From Gammaproteobacteria bacterium (GTDB taxonomy: Bacteria > Pseudomonadota > Gammaproteobacteria > DSM-19610): a stretch of DNA of 64,000 bases. Under the pieces are notes generated by a model, which saw nothing but the letters and a program-made list of their open reading frames with translations, was not told the origin of the DNA and made no database searches. Positions within the stretch are counted from its first letter, which is position 1; every line of letters begins with the position of its first letter. Of this stretch, positions 44,113-52,962 are shown one piece after another. The DNA is taken from contig DRNU01000151.1 in assembly GCA_011374975.1 (NCBI GenBank), positions 19,935 to 83,934 of the forward strand, written 5' to 3'. Both the position numbers and the translations under genes were made by a program.

Positions 44113-44291
44113 TCAGCGCTTCCGGTCAGCGGTGCCACAATGGTTATTGTCCCGTCGGTTTCAGGAACAAAGTTTGGCATGCCGACACCACCAATGGGCA
44201 TGCAATGCGAACCTGTGGCCATAACAGCGGTTATGGGTGAAGCAACCAATGCCGCGACCAGTGTTATACGATTCAGTGTTTGCTTAATCAC
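43992..44291 (-). CDS. Truncated secreted protein, 3' end replaced by glyoxalase DNA
   Basis: From the GTG at 44291 (AGGAG 8 nt upstream; an ATG lies 6 bp earlier) the protein has a signal peptide (LNRITLVAALVASPITAVMA) and a short mature part, CMPIGGVGMPNFVPETDGTI, and TIVAPLTGSAETASGKITGQ. Beyond about residue 68 it reads glyoxalase DNA in the wrong frame and stops at 43992. The N-terminal part therefore looks like a real gene cut off by recombination. Whether it is still expressed is unknown. Confidence 0.5.
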   Translation of the reverse strand: MIKQTLNRITLVAALVASPITAVMATGSHCMPIGGVGMPNFVPETDGTITIVAPLTGSAETASGKITGQKKTATGLEMDMDILRWKSGMSMPLVNISLG

Positions 44292-44341
44292 AATCATGTC
44301 TCCTGTATTTTTTTGATGATTGAGGGGTTACAAAAACAGGC

Positions 44342-44758
44342 TTATCCGCGAGCAATGGCTTCGCCGAGCTGCTCATTGGTCATGGCTTTCCCGTCCAGGT
44401 TCCATGCCCCATCTACGGTGTGGACTACGTTGACATAGATGTTGTCTCGCGGCTGTTTGCCGCCGGATAACTCATGAATGATGTCAGTGGCATCCTTGAA
44501 GAATCCGGTCTGAATCTCCCGCGTACTAAATGCAAATGACGGTGTCTTCCATTCGACCCAGGCGCCGGCAAAGGGTTTCCCTCCTGAAAAGGTACTGTTC
44601 TCCGGTAAAATATTGACATGCGCCGTGACGTTGGGAGTCATGACTGAGTTGCCAGATAAGCCGTGCCATTTCAACATCGCGTCAGTCAGTCGAGCGATCG
44701 CCTGTTGTTCAGCACCTTCGGGGAGTACGCCCTGGGTCAGGATAAGAGTAAGTGGCAT
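44342..44758 (-). CDS. Tautomerase-superfamily protein
   Basis: A 138-aa protein starting MPLTLILTQGVLP, so Pro2 can become the catalytic N-terminal proline of tautomerases. QQAIARLTDAMLKWHGLSGN, and DNIYVNVVHTVDGAWNLDGK fit the beta-alpha-beta fold; it is longer than 4-oxalocrotonate tautomerase and closer to two-unit or MIF-like members. AGGAG precedes it. It sits in the TetR/TusA unit and may act on reactive carbonyl compounds. Confidence 0.75.
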   Translation of the reverse strand: MPLTLILTQGVLPEGAEQQAIARLTDAMLKWHGLSGNSVMTPNVTAHVNILPENSTFSGGKPFAGAWVEWKTPSFAFSTREIQTGFFKDATDIIHELSGGKQPRDNIYVNVVHTVDGAWNLDGKAMTNEQLGEAIARG

Positions 44759-44815
44759 GTGTTTCTCCTTTCTTTCGGGTTGGTTCGCTTTGCGAACGGA
44801 TGGAATGTCGTCGGA

Positions 44816-45046
44816 TTACGACTTTCGAATAACAAAGATATGTTCGTCGCCGGACTGCTGGCTCGACACCAGGTCATTACCGGTTTGATCACAGAAGGCG
44901 CTGATGTCTTTTACAGCGCCAGGGTCCGTGGCGATTACCTGCAGGGTCTGCCCAACAGTTAAGGCATTCAGTGCCTTGCGTGTTCTTAGAATGGGCAGCG
45001 GACAATTCAGACCACGGGCATCCAGGGTTTGATCGGTGTCAGGCAT
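44816..45046 (-). CDS. TusA-family sulfur carrier
   Basis: A 76-aa TusA-like protein. The start at 45046 has GAGGAAA upstream. LDARGLNCPLPILRTRKALN contains the CPxP motif whose Cys carries persulfide sulfur. The C-terminal DPGAVKDISAFCDQTGNDLV matches the family. It passes sulfur between rhodaneses, Dsr/Hdr systems or tRNA thiolation. It is the first gene after tetR, with a TetR-type operator in front. Confidence 0.85.
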   Translation of the reverse strand: MPDTDQTLDARGLNCPLPILRTRKALNALTVGQTLQVIATDPGAVKDISAFCDQTGNDLVSSQQSGDEHIFVIRKS

Positions 45047-45080
45047 TGGTGAAATTTCCTCTTGGCTATTGATAAATGTA

Positions 45081-45096
45081 TAGACCGGTCGGTATA
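45081..45096 (-). promoter_or_regulatory. TetR/NemR-type operator, copy 1 (before tusA)
   Basis: TAGACCGGTCGGTATA is identical to the copy at 45735-45750. It fits a TAGACC-N4-GGTCTA-like dyad of the NemR type with one mismatched position in the right half. It lies between the tetR stop and the tusA start and should control the tusA-tautomerase part. Confidence 0.8.
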
Positions 45097-45114
45097 GATC
45101 GCGACCCAAAAAAA

Positions 45115-45720
45115 CTACTGTATAGGCCGTGGCACACGGATAGACGTCACAGCCGGCCCCAGGGTTCGGATCAATTCAGGGTCATTACGCGCCTTGGCCA
45201 TCAGCTGGATTCCCTCCAGGTACCCGAACATGGCCTCCGCCGTTGCGGATTCATCCAGCGGTGGCAACTCGCCACTCTGCACAGCATCTGTGACCGCGGT
45301 TCGCAGATGGTTGGCAATGGAACGAATGCAACCGTCAGCCTTGGTGCGTAGTACATCATCCTGTGTCGCTTGCTCCATCACAATATTTCCAAATGGACAA
45401 CCTGGTAGATGGCCATGCTGGTCTACCTGGTCCTTCTGAAATTGATAGAGCTCATGGACAAACCGCAGAAGTCTCTCCATGGGTGGATACTGACTGGAAA
45501 AGGCTTTTGCAACCAGGGTGGCATTGATTTTTTCCCGGAACTGCTCGAGAACAGCCACTCCGAGGTCTTGTTTGCTTGGGAAGAAGTGAAAAAAACTACC
45601 CTTGGAGACCCCCGCCTCTTTACAGATCGTGGCAATACCCACATCGCCGTAGCTCTGGGTATGAAAGAGCGTGGCGGCGGTATCCAATATGTGCTGTTTT
45701 GTATCCGGGATGTTTGTCAT
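45115..45720 (-). CDS. TetR-family repressor, NemR-like
   Basis: The Met at 45720 gives 201 aa, close to NemR length. The HTH is YGDVGIATICKEAGVSKGSF, then FHFFPSKQDLG. The effector domain contains GCPFGNIVMEQA with Cys108 near where E. coli NemR has its redox-active cysteine. NemR senses bleach and reactive electrophiles and in E. coli controls nemA-gloA. Here the gene is flanked by two identical operator copies, and a glyoxalase fragment lies at the end of the unit. In-frame sequence upstream of the chosen start has no domain. Confidence 0.85.
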   Translation of the reverse strand: MTNIPDTKQHILDTAATLFHTQSYGDVGIATICKEAGVSKGSFFHFFPSKQDLGVAVLEQFREKINATLVAKAFSSQYPPMERLLRFVHELYQFQKDQVDQHGHLPGCPFGNIVMEQATQDDVLRTKADGCIRSIANHLRTAVTDAVQSGELPPLDESATAEAMFGYLEGIQLMAKARNDPELIRTLGPAVTSIRVPRPIQ

Positions 45721-45734
45721 GGCTCGCATAATAA

Positions 45735-45750
45735 TAGACCGGTCGGTATA
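45735..45750 (-). promoter_or_regulatory. TetR/NemR-type operator, copy 2 (before tetR)
   Basis: The same 16 bp as copy 1 in the same orientation, ending 15 bp before the tetR start. This position fits autorepression. Confidence 0.82.
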
Positions 45751-46005
45751 GGTCAAGCGCTTATTGATGGAAATGATCATAGACTGTGCGATCTCTATTG
45801 GCGTACATGCGGGGGATGTCGATGGTGTTGCCCTACCCGCGCTCATCAGTCTCTCGATGGGAATGCGCCTGATGAAGTTGGTGACGAACACCAACCACTA
45901 CCCGCAAAGCTTAGTAACTATTCCTGGATATCACACTGCAATGGTCTTTTTCGGACGCCAGTTGCTGCATGAATCAGGAATTCGCCCAGGACAGGGTGAT
46001 CTGCC

Positions 46006-46512
46006 CTAGTACAGGCCCGCGTCCAGTTCCTCGTTGAGGATGGCGGCCTCGCGTCTGAGGTCGTTAAGCAGTTTCTGTTTTTCGGCCAGTTTTTTTTCGT
46101 CACCGGCCCGGTTGAGGGCGGCGACCTTCTCTTCCATGCGTTTAACTTGCACGGCCAGGGCCTTGTTCTCGACACTGCGCTGTTCCAGGCGCGCCTGAAT
46201 GATAGACCAGGACTGGTTCAGCGCGGTCAGGTCCGCTTCCTTGCTCTTGCGCACGCCGGCCAGGCGTTGTTTTTCCTGCTCGATGGCATCGGCCAGTTCC
46301 CGGAAGGCCTGGTTCAGCTGCTCTTCTTCCGCCAGTTCGCTTTTCAGTTTCTGCTGCCGGACGGCGTAGCAACCGGACACGTTGCCGGAAAGGGCGTCGA
46401 CAAAGCTGTCGCCCCTGTTCGGGTCACAGTTTTCAGGCGAAACGGCGCAACCGCCCAGCAACACGGCAGACAGCGAGAGACCATACAGGCGCGCACAATG
46501 TTTGTCAGTCAT
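46006..46512 (-). CDS. Coiled-coil lipoprotein, last gene of the srf operon
   Basis: 168 aa with lipobox LGGC at about 19-22, then a heptad-rich helical body (LAEEEQLNQAFRELADAIEQ, VKRMEEKVAALNRAGDEKKL). A strong AGGAGGT site precedes the start. It is the final gene of the minus-strand srf-type operon, 11 bp after a similar lipoprotein. It may be a periplasmic spacer or tether. Confidence 0.75.
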   Translation of the reverse strand: MTDKHCARLYGLSLSAVLLGGCAVSPENCDPNRGDSFVDALSGNVSGCYAVRQQKLKSELAEEEQLNQAFRELADAIEQEKQRLAGVRKSKEADLTALNQSWSIIQARLEQRSVENKALAVQVKRMEEKVAALNRAGDEKKLAEKQKLLNDLRREAAILNEELDAGLY

Positions 46513-46523
46513 GTTCTACCTCC

Positions 46524-47243
46524 TCAGCCAATGGGTGAAACGCTGCGACGATTGATCAGGATATTGAGGTCCTCCTCGAGCGAAGCAATCTGTTCCTGCA
46601 ACTTGCCGATTTCCTTGTCCATTTCTACCATTTTCTTGCTGTTGGGCTGCTGCTTGCGTTCATCCTCGGCGACCTGTTTCCATTCCTCTTCGCGCTTGCG
46701 CAGGTTGGCCAGCGTCTGTTCGAGATAGGCCTTGTTGTCGTCCACCGACCGCATTTTCTCCTGCGCCTGTTCCAGGGTGATCTGTTTGGCGCGGTAAGCC
46801 TTGTCGATCTCATCGATCCGCTGCCTGTCCTCGGCCACCACTTCTCCCGCCGACTGGATGATACGGGACAGGCGGGCGTTGTCCTTGCGCACATCCTCGA
46901 TCATGGCCTGCAGGCGCTGTTCGCCGTTGGCGTATTGCTGGCGCTTGTTCTGCAGGTAGTAGTTGGCGCCCACGCCGACGCCACAGGCCACGATGGCGCC
47001 CCCGATCGCCTTGCCCTTGTCCCCGGTCAACAGATAGGTGGCCGTACCCACGGCCCCGGCACTGATCAAACAGGCCTGCAGGCCCGACGTGTTTATGGAT
47101 TTGCCTTCCTCACGGAGTTTCTGCTCCGAGGCCGTCATCGGGGCAGCGCCGCCGTCCGCCCTGGGCGGGTTAAGGTTACAGGCCGGCAGCAGGGTGGAGA
47201 CTACCAGCACGAGCGATAAGGCTTTTGTTGTAGTGGCTTTCAC
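46524..47243 (-). CDS. Coiled-coil lipoprotein with glycine-rich hydrophobic segment
   Basis: I place the start at the GTG at 47243, 8 nt after GGAGG, giving 239 aa with lipobox LPAC. A glycine-zipper-like stretch (SAGAVGTATYLLTG, IGGAIVACGVGVGA) is followed by a long coiled coil (VRKDNARLSRIIQSAGEVVA, LASLEEDLNILI-type heptads). Glycine-zipper lipoproteins can insert in the outer membrane. It follows the SUMF1-like gene on the same strand. Confidence 0.75.
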   Translation of the reverse strand: MKATTTKALSLVLVVSTLLPACNLNPPRADGGAAPMTASEQKLREEGKSINTSGLQACLISAGAVGTATYLLTGDKGKAIGGAIVACGVGVGANYYLQNKRQQYANGEQRLQAMIEDVRKDNARLSRIIQSAGEVVAEDRQRIDEIDKAYRAKQITLEQAQEKMRSVDDNKAYLEQTLANLRKREEEWKQVAEDERKQQPNSKKMVEMDKEIGKLQEQIASLEEDLNILINRRSVSPIG

Positions 47244-47340
47244 ATCATCATCCTCCATTTTGTTGTTCTACCTAATTTTCGTCATGGTAATACGATTATC
47301 GCTTCGAGAACAGGATGCCAGTCCCGTGACAACCGCGCCG

Positions 47341-48957
47341 CTAACGCTTCTCGGCACACTGTTTGAACCAATCCTGCCGGCGCACCCGCCAGTCCTTGCC
47401 GTATTCCGCAACCTGTTTGCTGTAGACATTGACAAAGGGAATCTGGGTATCGAAATGGCGTTTTTTCAGATCTTCGATCTGCAGTTCCAGCTGCGCCTGC
47501 AGCACCGGCGCGGGATAGTTCTGCGCCGTACCCATGAGCGATTCCGCGTAGATCCCAACACTATCCTCCAGGGCCTCCTGCTCGGGATCCAGCCGGCTCT
47601 TGTAGGCAAGACAGCGTTTGTTCTCGGCGCCACGCATCTTCAGGCATTTGTTGTATACCTTCTCCAGGAAGTCGATCGCGATGGCATCCTCCTGCAGATT
47701 CTGGCATTGCAGGCCACCCAGGCGCAGCGATTCCCGGGCGGCCTTGTCACGCTGCTGGTTACGGGCCTCGATGGTGGCGCGCATGGTATCGCGCAGGGCC
47801 GTGATGCGCCGTTTCATGTCCTTGTCACCCACGGTGCGGGCAATGGCGGCCAGTTCCTCGACAGGATCATCAAACGTCTTGCCTTTCAGCCCGGCGTTCT
47901 CGTCCTGGTGCTCATCCCCCTCCACACTGCCGAGGCCATTCCAGGCCCCGGCAATTTTCTGCAGCCGGTCCGGCGTGGTGATCACCGGCGTCGATATCAC
48001 CACCCGGAAGCCTGTGGTCTTGCTGCGCAGCGCCTTGCCATTCTTGTACAGGGGGACTTCCTGGCGCAGGGAGGTGCGTAATTCGGCCGCGGACGTGAAA
48101 TAGTTTCCGCCCCGGATCACGAAACCGCCGACCTGGCCATGCATGCGGTCCAGGCGATTCAGCCGGAACAGGTCCAGGGTGATTTCATCCACGTTACCGA
48201 GCATGTCGTGCAGGCCCAGCGGGTTGGGTTTCAGCAGCCCGGTGAGCTGCGCCTTGCCGTTGGCCGAGGCGGTGCCCGCCGACCAGGCGTAGCGCACGAT
48301 GCCCTCCGGCATCGGCGGTGTCTTTTCGCGGAAGTCCACGGGCGACACGCGGTCGCCGCCGCGCGCGGCGTATTCCCATTCGTCCTCGGTCGGCAGGCGC
48401 ACGAACCCGGGCACGCCATCCTCTTTCGGCAGCGCAGCAGCGCCCTCCCCGTTCAGCCATAGCGAATAGCGGTGGGCGAACTCCACCGCGTCGAACCAGT
48501 TGACCTGTGTTTGCGGCAGGCGGGTTTTCATGGTCGGCTTGCGGCATTCGCCGCTCATGACTGCGGCATACTGGGCCTGGCTGACTTCATACTTGCCCAG
48601 CAGGAAATAACGCGAGTTTGGCGTACCGGAAAAACTGCCGGCCAGGTGCGTATGGTGCGGGTTCTCGGCATACCCCAGGCTTTCCGAGCTGGTGCCCAGC
48701 GTGATCATGAGGTCGTCCAGCAGCCCCGCCGACTCGACCCCGACCTTGCGGAAGGTCATGGCGCCGCCGCAAGGCAAAGGGACGATGACATCACCCTCCG
48801 CCGGCTTGGGGTTGTAGTATTTTTCCGGCCACGACGGTTGCGCCGCGGCCATGACGAGCCCCGGGAGCAGGGCCAGCACGCCGGCCAGCCGGCGCCGTCG
48901 CTGCCGGAACCGATCAAATCTCACGCAGGCATTCAGCCGGGTCCACCTTACTTGCAC
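47341..48957 (-). CDS. SUMF1/FGE-like domain protein, probably non-catalytic
   Basis: Up to 538 aa. A signal peptide (LAGVLALLPGLVMAAAQ) lies near the N-terminus, and a GTG at 48927 is an alternative start. The SUMF1-like domain spans about 90-320: KYEVSQAQYAAVMSGECRKP, VNWFDAVEFAHRYSLWLNGE, RLPTEDEWEYAARGGDR, GFVIRGGNYFTS, TTGFRVV. The paired active cysteines of formylglycine-generating enzyme near the last motif are absent and GNVWEW is replaced by GNVDEI, so it is probably a binding module. A helical C-terminal part (LESLRLGGLQ onward) follows. It overlaps the ABC permease stop by up to 44 bp. Confidence 0.82.
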   Translation of the reverse strand: MQVRWTRLNACVRFDRFRQRRRRLAGVLALLPGLVMAAAQPSWPEKYYNPKPAEGDVIVPLPCGGAMTFRKVGVESAGLLDDLMITLGTSSESLGYAENPHHTHLAGSFSGTPNSRYFLLGKYEVSQAQYAAVMSGECRKPTMKTRLPQTQVNWFDAVEFAHRYSLWLNGEGAAALPKEDGVPGFVRLPTEDEWEYAARGGDRVSPVDFREKTPPMPEGIVRYAWSAGTASANGKAQLTGLLKPNPLGLHDMLGNVDEITLDLFRLNRLDRMHGQVGGFVIRGGNYFTSAAELRTSLRQEVPLYKNGKALRSKTTGFRVVISTPVITTPDRLQKIAGAWNGLGSVEGDEHQDENAGLKGKTFDDPVEELAAIARTVGDKDMKRRITALRDTMRATIEARNQQRDKAARESLRLGGLQCQNLQEDAIAIDFLEKVYNKCLKMRGAENKRCLAYKSRLDPEQEALEDSVGIYAESLMGTAQNYPAPVLQAQLELQIEDLKKRHFDTQIPFVNVYSKQVAEYGKDWRVRRQDWFKQCAEKR

Positions 48958-50161
48958 GATATCCTCCTACCAGGGAAGCCAACAGGGCTACCATCAATGT
49001 CAGGCCGCCTGCCAGGGCGGCATCGCTCCACTCCAGTTTACAGACGAACTGTGACTCCGCCAGGTTGGCGCCCAGCTGCCGGTTGAACACGTTCGCGCCG
49101 AAGCCGTACGCCAGCATGGCCAGCAGGTAGGCCGCCAGGGCGATACCCGCCGCCTGGATCGCGGGAATCAGCATCACGCCGTGGCGCCGTTGGCCAAGCA
49201 GGCGCAGCAGCGCCAGGTCGCGCCGCTTGCGCTCCACGTTGATCCACAGTGCGCCGCTCAGCGACAGGGCAAAACCCAGGCTGGCGATAATGGCGATGAC
49301 GCTGAAAATAAAGGTCAACACGCGCTCGATCGCCTTGACGTTTTCAATATCCCGGGCTCGCGTGCGCACCTCGATGCCGCTGTCGCGGATAAAATCCGCC
49401 AGTAGCGAAACCGCGTCCAGGTCCCGGGCATAGATCCTGGCGTTGGCAAAGATTGTTCTCTGCTGCTGTTGCTGCGCTCCCTCGCTGGCGCCGATGGCCT
49501 CGACCGCGTAGCCGTCGCGGTAATCCTCGATGGCCAGCAGCAGGTCGACCGTGGAAAACAGCGCGTTGCGGGTGTAGGCGCTTTCCGGCAACACCCCGAT
49601 CACCTCCAGCGCAAAGCGGGCGCGCTGGTCCTCGCCCTGCAGCCGGCGCTTTACCACGCCCTGCAGCTTTCCTCCCGCTGCCACCCCCAGCTGCCGCGCC
49701 GCAGTATAGCTCAGCAGCACCTGCCCGGTTTCACGCGGTACCGGCGTACCTTGCGGGAACAGCGGATCGCCCGCGGCAGTGGGGATCACCTCGATGCCGG
49801 CGATCACCCGGCGCCGCGCGCCGATGACATCCATGGTGGCGTTGATGGTACGGGTGCGCGGCACCACGAAACCGGCCTGGCCGGTGGCCTTCAGCGCGGC
49901 AAACCATGCCGGGTCGAGGCGCGTGTTCTCGAACACGATGATTTCGAGGTTGCGCGGATCGTCCAGTAACTGCTGTTTCAGCGTCGCCACCACCCCGGTC
50001 TTCAGGCCGAACAGCAACAGCAGCGGCGCCAGGATCGAGGCCACGGAGATAACCAGCACCAGCGACAGGCGGTAGTCATGGCGCAGGTCGTACAGCGCCT
50101 GCTCCAGACTGAAGCGCAGGAGTTTTCCTCCCGATGGCAGACTGTGTGTCGTGGCTGTCAT
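48914..50161 (-). CDS. FtsX/MacB-type ABC transporter permease
   Basis: 415 aa, four membrane helices: one near residues 33-58 and three in the C-terminal FtsX domain (FSVIAIIASLGFALSLSGAL, IPAIQAAGIALAAYLLAMLA, LMVALLASLVGGYRASKVDP). A large MacB-PCD-like periplasmic domain lies between. The DPAECLREI ending is typical of LolC/MacB permeases. It overlaps the ATPase stop by 4 bp. With no MacA-type adaptor nearby it may move lipoproteins or transmit force rather than efflux drugs. Confidence 0.88.
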   Translation of the reverse strand: MTATTHSLPSGGKLLRFSLEQALYDLRHDYRLSLVLVISVASILAPLLLLFGLKTGVVATLKQQLLDDPRNLEIIVFENTRLDPAWFAALKATGQAGFVVPRTRTINATMDVIGARRRVIAGIEVIPTAAGDPLFPQGTPVPRETGQVLLSYTAARQLGVAAGGKLQGVVKRRLQGEDQRARFALEVIGVLPESAYTRNALFSTVDLLLAIEDYRDGYAVEAIGASEGAQQQQQRTIFANARIYARDLDAVSLLADFIRDSGIEVRTRARDIENVKAIERVLTFIFSVIAIIASLGFALSLSGALWINVERKRRDLALLRLLGQRRHGVMLIPAIQAAGIALAAYLLAMLAYGFGANVFNRQLGANLAESQFVCKLEWSDAALAGGLTLMVALLASLVGGYRASKVDPAECLREI

Positions 50162-50868
50162 GCCAGCCCCTCGAATACCGAGCAGGCGTCGCCCGACTGC
50201 GCGCGGATTTCGCGCAGGCCGCAGGCCCGCACCCTGTCGTGGTCGTGGCTCACGATGACCGCTGCGCTGCCGGTTTTTTCGACCGCTGACATCATCAGTT
50301 CAAACACCTCGCCGGCCAGTTTCGGATCCAGCGCCGATGTCGGCTCGTCGGCCAGGAACAGCGCCGGCTCGTGCGCCAGCGCGCGTGCAATCGAGGCGCG
50401 CTGGCGTTCGCCGATGGACAACTGGTGCGGCTTGCGCCCGAGCAGGTGCCCGATGCCCAGCGCCTCGACCAGCTCATCCACCAGCGTCGATTGCAGCGAA
50501 AGACCCAGCAACCGCCGCACCAGGAAGATATTCCTGCGCACCGTCAGGTAGGGCAGCAGCCCGCCGGTCTGCAACACGAACCCGATACGTTCGGCGCGCA
50601 GCCCGGACAACTGCCGGTCCGAGCCGGCGCCCCACAGCGCCGCCAGGTCCAGCGGGCGGCTGTCACCGCCCTCCCGCCAGGCAAAGGCGCCGGCGCCATC
50701 GGGCCGCAGCACCAGGCCGAGGATCTCCAGCACGGTGCTCTTGCCGCAACCGCTGGGCCCGGTCAGCGCGATGACTTCGCCGCGCTCCACGGACAGGCTC
50801 GGGATGCGCACGCTGAAGCCCTGCGCCTGCAGGCCGCGGCGGCAATGGACATCTTCCAGATACAGCAC
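50158..50868 (-). CDS. ABC transporter ATPase (LolD/MacB-like)
   Basis: 236 aa: Walker A GPSGCGKS (37-44), signature LSIGE (150-154), Walker B ALFLADEPTSALD (169-181), and a HDHDR switch region. It pairs with the overlapping FtsX-type permease. It starts 17 bp after the vWA gene stop. Confidence 0.92.
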   Translation of the reverse strand: MLYLEDVHCRRGLQAQGFSVRIPSLSVERGEVIALTGPSGCGKSTVLEILGLVLRPDGAGAFAWREGGDSRPLDLAALWGAGSDRQLSGLRAERIGFVLQTGGLLPYLTVRRNIFLVRRLLGLSLQSTLVDELVEALGIGHLLGRKPHQLSIGERQRASIARALAHEPALFLADEPTSALDPKLAGEVFELMMSAVEKTGSAAVIVSHDHDRVRACGLREIRAQSGDACSVFEGLA

Positions 50869-50885
50869 GCCGCGCCCCGGCTCAC

Positions 50886-52895
50886 TCAGGGCAGGGCATC
50901 GAGCGGCACGGGATAGACGTGATCCGCCGGATCACTACCCTCCGCCAGGGAAATCCAGCGCCCTGTGTCACTGTTATAGATTTCATACAGGCGCATCATG
51001 CTTTTCACGGAATTGATAAAGGCCAGCTGCTCCTGCACCCCCCAGCGCGACCAGGTATCCTGATCCAGGTTCATGACCCGGCTCTTGTACGGCAGGTCAT
51101 CGAGGTATTCGCCCAGCAGGCCCATGTCCGCCAGCCGCGTCGAGCTTTTCTGCACCACCGCGTTCGGGTCGCGGCCCAGCACCGAAACGAAGGACCGCAG
51201 GCTGTCGTAGAATTTCTCCGGCGAAGTCAGGCCTTCGTTGGCGGCATCGACGATGCCCTTGAGCACCAGTTGCATGTCGCTGAGCTGTTTCTTGGTCAGC
51301 AACACGTGCACGTCGACCGAACGCCGGATCGGGTCATCGAAATCGATATCAGTGATCCAGGCGCGGAACACAGGCGGCGCCTGCGTCTGCTTGACGCGCC
51401 CGAGATAGGCCAGCTGCATGGCGTAACCCAGTCTGGCGATATCCTCGCGCACTTTCTCTTCCTGGCTGAGAGACGAGGTGTCGGTACCGAAATCGGCCGA
51501 GGCGCTCGCCGCGCTGCCGGCCACCTTGCCGCCCTTCCTGGCCGCCTCAACCTGTTCGACGATGGCGTCGGCGAGGGAATCGACAATCTTGCCGAACTGC
51601 TCCACCGAGCCGGTCTTCACCGGGTAATACAGCGGGTTGCTCAGCAGCGGGTGCGTCGACAGGGTGCGGTACTGCGCCTCGGCGCTGGCATGGTTCTTTT
51701 TGCCCTGCGGGGTCTTCAGGTGCATAACATAGGTGGCGACACCGCGGTGCAGGGCCTCCAGCCGGACCTGTTCCGCATCGAGGCCGGTGGCCGACAGCGG
51801 ATCGTCACCCTTGAGGGCACCGGCATCGGTCACCAGGATCATGTAGCGGGCGCCGAATTCTTTCCAGTCCACTTCATCGAGCGCCAGCATCAGTCCGGCA
51901 TAGCTGTCCTCGCTGAAACGGGCAGTGGACACGGTGGCGCGCTTCAGCGCCTTGACCCGGGAGAGGAAGTCCTTGCCGTCCTGCACCTCGACCGGATCGA
52001 CATATTCCCGGGCCACATATTCGAGCCCGGGGGAGACCTCCACGTTGGAACGGTAGGCCACCAGGCCGAACTTGACCCGGTCCAGCATGCCGGCCGCCTC
52101 GATGCGACGGTAGATGCGCGTGACCGCCTCGCGGGTGCGTTCGATATAGGGCCCCATGGACACGGTGGAATCGATCACGAAGACCACGGCGGCCTTGAAG
52201 CTCTTCAGGAAACCTGCATCCTCGTCTTCTGCCGCGCCACCGCCGCCGGCGCCATCAGCCTTGCTCTCGTCCCGGGTCACCGAGGCGACTTCGAGCACCC
52301 GGGCTGTCGGCCCCAGCGCGGTATATATCTCCTCGGACTGCAGGATAGGCAACAGGTAGAACTGTTTGTTGATGTCGACATAGGTCTCGGGCTCGATAGA
52401 GATCACCCGCTCGTCGCGCCCGCCTTTCTCGACCTTTGCGCGCAGCCCGGCGGCCAGTTTTCCCGCCTCCTCGGACTCCAGCACGTCCGCCAGGGCATCC
52501 CGGCTGGCAAACAGCAGGTTGCGCTCGCGCCCGGCGGGGTTGGCGAACGCCAGTACCAGCTGCTGCTTCCAGGGCACGGTCAGGTCGGCGCGCAGCCAGC
52601 CGCTGGTGTTGCCGCGCGGGTCCGGCCCCACTTCCAGCCATTCCTTGCCCTGGGCATCGGAGCGCGCATAGACATAGAAGCGCGAGAACACCGCCAGCGG
52701 CTTGCCCGCATCGGTCTGGCCCGGCTGTTTCACCAGGCTGGCGCCAGGCCGCGTCAGCACGCGCTGGTAGAGGGTCTTTTTGCCTTCCATCAGCAGCGGC
52801 TTGCGTTCGGCCATGGCCGGCGGCAATGCAACCAGGAGCAGACACAGCATCATCCCGATGGAAAGAAAACTCCGTGTTACACACCGTTTTTGCAT
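50886..52895 (-). CDS. Secreted vWA-domain protein with SH3-like N-domain
   Basis: From the Met at 52895 the protein is 669 aa with signal peptide ending LLLVALPPAMA. Residues about 41-115 look SH3-like (FYVYARSDAQGKEWLEVG, NTSGWLRADLTVPWKQQ). A vWA domain (about 235-430) has MIDAS DSTVS (242-246) and ILVTDAGALKGDDP. The helical C-terminus contains KVREDIARLGYAMQLAYLGR, and TWSRWGVQEQLAFINSVKSM. It may be a periplasmic scaffold for the adjacent ABC transporter. An in-frame Met at 53012 lacks a signal-peptide context. Confidence 0.8.
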   Translation of the reverse strand: MQKRCVTRSFLSIGMMLCLLLVALPPAMAERKPLLMEGKKTLYQRVLTRPGASLVKQPGQTDAGKPLAVFSRFYVYARSDAQGKEWLEVGPDPRGNTSGWLRADLTVPWKQQLVLAFANPAGRERNLLFASRDALADVLESEEAGKLAAGLRAKVEKGGRDERVISIEPETYVDINKQFYLLPILQSEEIYTALGPTARVLEVASVTRDESKADGAGGGGAAEDEDAGFLKSFKAAVVFVIDSTVSMGPYIERTREAVTRIYRRIEAAGMLDRVKFGLVAYRSNVEVSPGLEYVAREYVDPVEVQDGKDFLSRVKALKRATVSTARFSEDSYAGLMLALDEVDWKEFGARYMILVTDAGALKGDDPLSATGLDAEQVRLEALHRGVATYVMHLKTPQGKKNHASAEAQYRTLSTHPLLSNPLYYPVKTGSVEQFGKIVDSLADAIVEQVEAARKGGKVAGSAASASADFGTDTSSLSQEEKVREDIARLGYAMQLAYLGRVKQTQAPPVFRAWITDIDFDDPIRRSVDVHVLLTKKQLSDMQLVLKGIVDAANEGLTSPEKFYDSLRSFVSVLGRDPNAVVQKSSTRLADMGLLGEYLDDLPYKSRVMNLDQDTWSRWGVQEQLAFINSVKSMMRLYEIYNSDTGRWISLAEGSDPADHVYPVPLDALP

Positions 52896-52962
52896 ATCAC
52901 ACCCTGCCTCTCTGTCCCTGCAGGAGCGGGCTTGCCCGCACCTACAGGAAAAATGATTTGAT

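Noticed and set aside
45764..46009. 81-codon plus-strand ORF upstream of tetR
   Set aside because: It covers the tetR promoter region, has no family features and overlaps the opposite-strand extension of tetR.
50919..52961. 680-codon plus-strand ORF opposite the vWA gene
   Set aside because: Antisense to the vWA gene with signal peptide and MIDAS; no family features of its own.
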